NCBI GenBank assembly: GCA_010093605.1
Contig: MU004181.1
Coordinates: 1,488,001 to 1,552,000, forward strand
DNA from: Lophium mytilinum
Taxonomy: Eukaryota; Ascomycota; Dothideomycetes; Mytilinidiales; Mytilinidiaceae
Reading direction: 5' to 3'
DNA: 64,000 nt
This document shows, piece by piece, positions 61,923 to 64,000 of the stretch; position 1 is the first letter of the stretch, and every line of letters starts with the position of its first letter. The notes under the pieces were generated by a model. It worked only from the letters and a program-made list of their open reading frames with translations, ran no database searches and was not told where the DNA came from. The position numbers and the translations under genes are program-made.

Positions 61923-63635
61923 ATGAGTCCTCCCAAAGTCATCATCATAGGCGCAGGCTGGGCAGGCCTAGCAGCCGCACGCACCTATGTCACCATCAAC
62001 CCAGAGATCGATCTCACAATTCTCGACGACGACACCTCCGTCGGCGGTGTCTGGAGCAAATCGCGACTTTATCCAGGATTGATCGCCGATAGCGCCAATG
62101 GCTTGTTCGAATTCTCGGATGAAACTATGGTCACCGAGAAGCAACCCAAATACAAACTCATCCCGGGGTCTCAAATCCAATCATACTTGTGGCAATACGC
62201 AAAGAAATGGGACTTAACACGTCGTATTCAGTCCGATTCAAAAGTAGTGAAGGCTGAGCGGATAGGGAGAGAAGGGAGCTACGAAGGCTGGCGCCTGTTC
62301 ACGGCGAAGGGGGATGTTCTCGAATGCTCGAAACTGATTGTAGCAAGCGGGCTCTACTCAAAACCGTATACACCCGATATACCGGGGAAAGAGACATTCG
62401 AAGGTCTGGTTCTGCACTCCAAAGAACTCGGAGTCTCCCACCAGAAGCTTGCGACTTCCGACGTCAAGTCCGTCATCGTAGTCGGCGGCCGAAAATCTGC
62501 CATCGAAGCCGCAAACATCTGCTTCGCCGCTAAGAAACATGTGCACTGGATAGTTCGACCGTCGAATATAGGAGTTCCTTTCGTCGTGTCGGATCCTGAC
62601 ATGAAGCCAAATCTGATGTCGGCAAATCAAGCGCGGATCTTCAGCGTTTGGTCTCCGTCTATTTTCAATACGGACGGGTTTTGGTACAGGTTTCTGCATA
62701 GTGGGCGTTCGGCGGTAGGAAATCGCGTTTATGGAGGGTTCTGGAGGTTGATGAGCTGGGCCATCACGAAAGATGTGGGATACGAGAAAAGCGCCAACGG
62801 GAAGATGGTTAAGCCTGGAGAGCCGAATGTGTTCCGCACCCTGGGTAGCACGAGCCTGTTGCAGAAAGGATCAAATACGTTCCTCGATGAGCTTCATTCT
62901 GGAAAATATGTGACGGTGCATCGAGCGGGCTTAAGAAGTATGACGAGCAAAGGAGCTTTATTGGACAATGACGAGGTTCTTGAAGCGGACGCAGTGGTCT
63001 TTTGCACCGGATGGAGGCCAAGCACCGACTATTTCGGCGACCAGGACGCGTCGGATCTCGGACTTCCTGTAAACCCAGAAACAGAAGACCCAGAAGTGGC
63101 AAAATATTGGGCGCAACTGCTCGAAGAAGCTGATCAAGAGATGGTGAAAATATTTCCGCACATGGCGGAAGGCCCGCGGCCGGAGTTCGTGAAGGACGCA
63201 ACACAGTTCCGAATGTATCGGGAAATTTTATCTCCAAAGCTCCTAGCTCAAGAAGACCGCTCTATCGCATTCGCTGGATTCGTATCCAGCAGTCAAACAG
63301 CTTTCAATGCTGAAATTATGGCTCTATGGGTTGTAGCTTGGTTGGAAGGGCTCATGCCCAAGTCAAACCTTCCAACCGAATCAATGATGGATAAAGATGT
63401 CGCCAGGACGATCGCATGGATGGAAAGACGGTACAGATCTGGCGGCCGCGCTCCAGAGATTGTTTTCGAATCTCAGTCATATTTCGACGCATTGGTGGCG
63501 GATCTAGGGTTGGAAGTCAATAGGAAGAAAAAGGGCTTTCTTGGGAGCCTCAAAGAGTGGGTTGTACCTTATATGCCAGGCGACTACGCCGGCATCATAG
63601 AAGAATATATGAGGGGCGTGAAGGAGGAAAATTAA
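61923..63635 (+). CDS. Flavin-containing monooxygenase-like protein
   Basis: FAD- and NADPH-dependent oxygenase of 570 aa, intronless. The N-terminal FAD-binding Rossmann motif is IIGAGWAGLAAARTY (residues 8-22), with the acidic end of strand 2 (LTILDDDTSVGGVW) and the LYPGLIADSANGLFEFSD region typical of FMO/Baeyer-Villiger-like fungal enzymes. A second Rossmann motif for NADPH is VIVVGGRKSAIEAANIC (about 182-198), followed by HWIVRPS. FCTGWRPSTDYF is the conserved ATG-like motif near the C-terminal third. No signal peptide; the C-terminus (about 535-560) is amphipathic (FLGSLKEWVVPYMPG). The substrate is unknown; fungal relatives oxidise amines, sulfides or ketones in detoxification or secondary metabolism. 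The divergent Zn2Cys6 gene is the obvious candidate regulator. Confidence 0.88.
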   Translation: MSPPKVIIIGAGWAGLAAARTYVTINPEIDLTILDDDTSVGGVWSKSRLYPGLIADSANGLFEFSDETMVTEKQPKYKLIPGSQIQSYLWQYAKKWDLTRRIQSDSKVVKAERIGREGSYEGWRLFTAKGDVLECSKLIVASGLYSKPYTPDIPGKETFEGLVLHSKELGVSHQKLATSDVKSVIVVGGRKSAIEAANICFAAKKHVHWIVRPSNIGVPFVVSDPDMKPNLMSANQARIFSVWSPSIFNTDGFWYRFLHSGRSAVGNRVYGGFWRLMSWAITKDVGYEKSANGKMVKPGEPNVFRTLGSTSLLQKGSNTFLDELHSGKYVTVHRAGLRSMTSKGALLDNDEVLEADAVVFCTGWRPSTDYFGDQDASDLGLPVNPETEDPEVAKYWAQLLEEADQEMVKIFPHMAEGPRPEFVKDATQFRMYREILSPKLLAQEDRSIAFAGFVSSSQTAFNAEIMALWVVAWLEGLMPKSNLPTESMMDKDVARTIAWMERRYRSGGRAPEIVFESQSYFDALVADLGLEVNRKKKGFLGSLKEWVVPYMPGDYAGIIEEYMRGVKEEN

Positions 63636-64000
63636 TTGGAACCGGGCATTGGTAAGGAATGCACGCGTATATTGCCCCTCGAATACTCTAGATGTAAGAT
63701 GGAAGAGGTAGAATGGGTCCAAACACACCAGTATCGAATGCGAAGACGGCAGGTCTGTCTTTAGTTGAAGTGTGTAACGAAAAAGACGAGCACAATCACA
63801 GATCGAGAGAGAGAGCGAAGGCGTTAATAAGAGATTATTTGTTTTAGATTGAAAGCATACATAGAATAAACAATAGGGGCTGATGTCCACGAGAGGTGCA
63901 CGCGGCTTTTCTACTTCGGATAAGATTGCACTGAGCGCAGGACTTGCCTTCGACGTACCGTTTGTTCTTAAGGTTATTACGACGAGCTGACTGTGTATAA
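63636..64000. other. 3' flank of the monooxygenase gene to the window edge
   Basis: 365 bp. A minus-strand frame (63890-63504) overlaps the end of the monooxygenase gene in antisense and shows no motif. Nothing else is seen. Confidence 0.4.

Overview
The window is nuclear DNA of a filamentous ascomycete (Pezizomycotina, perhaps Dothideomycetes; the class is an impression, not shown). The genes carry many short introns (about 45-100 nt) with GT..AG ends and CTAAC/CTNAY-like branch sites. The set is typically fungal: a group III G-protein alpha subunit, Zn2Cys6 regulators, GH71 glucanase, TRI12 and Dal5-type MFS transporters, an ABCB exporter, a fungal catalase-peroxidase and a fungal rhodopsin-domain membrane protein. 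Gene models were spliced by eye from frame, splice sites and family motifs.

Left part (1-14 kb): the G-alpha gene (+) is followed by a gene-poor stretch of about 4.6 kb. That stretch holds a 162-bp MITE and a small Cys-rich secreted-protein gene that is interrupted once. Next come a Zn2Cys6 regulator (-) and a secreted S33 aminopeptidase (+) sharing a 0.5-kb divergent promoter. Then an intron-containing tRNA-Gly(GCC), a second copy of the same MITE, and an uncharacterised Cys-rich ORF.

Middle part (14-34 kb): a secreted GH71 alpha-1,3-glucanase (-), an acyltransferase-3 membrane protein gene with one in-frame stop, an RRN5-like Pol I factor (-) and the mitochondrial helicase IRC3 (+) on a 221-bp bidirectional promoter, an unrecognised 368-aa protein, a multi-KH RNA-binding protein, a mitochondrial rhodanese, and about 2.9 kb without a supported gene.

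Transport block (34.8-46.8 kb, all +): a TRI12-type MFS, a SIRT5-like sirtuin, a Dal5-type MFS with 11 introns and a full-size ABCB transporter. No polyketide, peptide or terpene synthase lies nearby, so this is not a recognisable metabolite cluster.

Right part (47-64 kb): MCM3 (-), catalase-peroxidase katG (-), a class I methyltransferase (+), a MYND-finger protein (+), a rhodopsin-domain membrane protein (-), then a divergent pair made of a Zn2Cys6 regulator (-) and a flavin monooxygenase (+). Two observations there stand out. The regulator needs a 4-nt microexon to complete its zinc cluster, and the promoter between the pair is an imperfect tandem duplication of about 115 bp. I did not find a clear new multi-gene system; these two are the most worthwhile leads.
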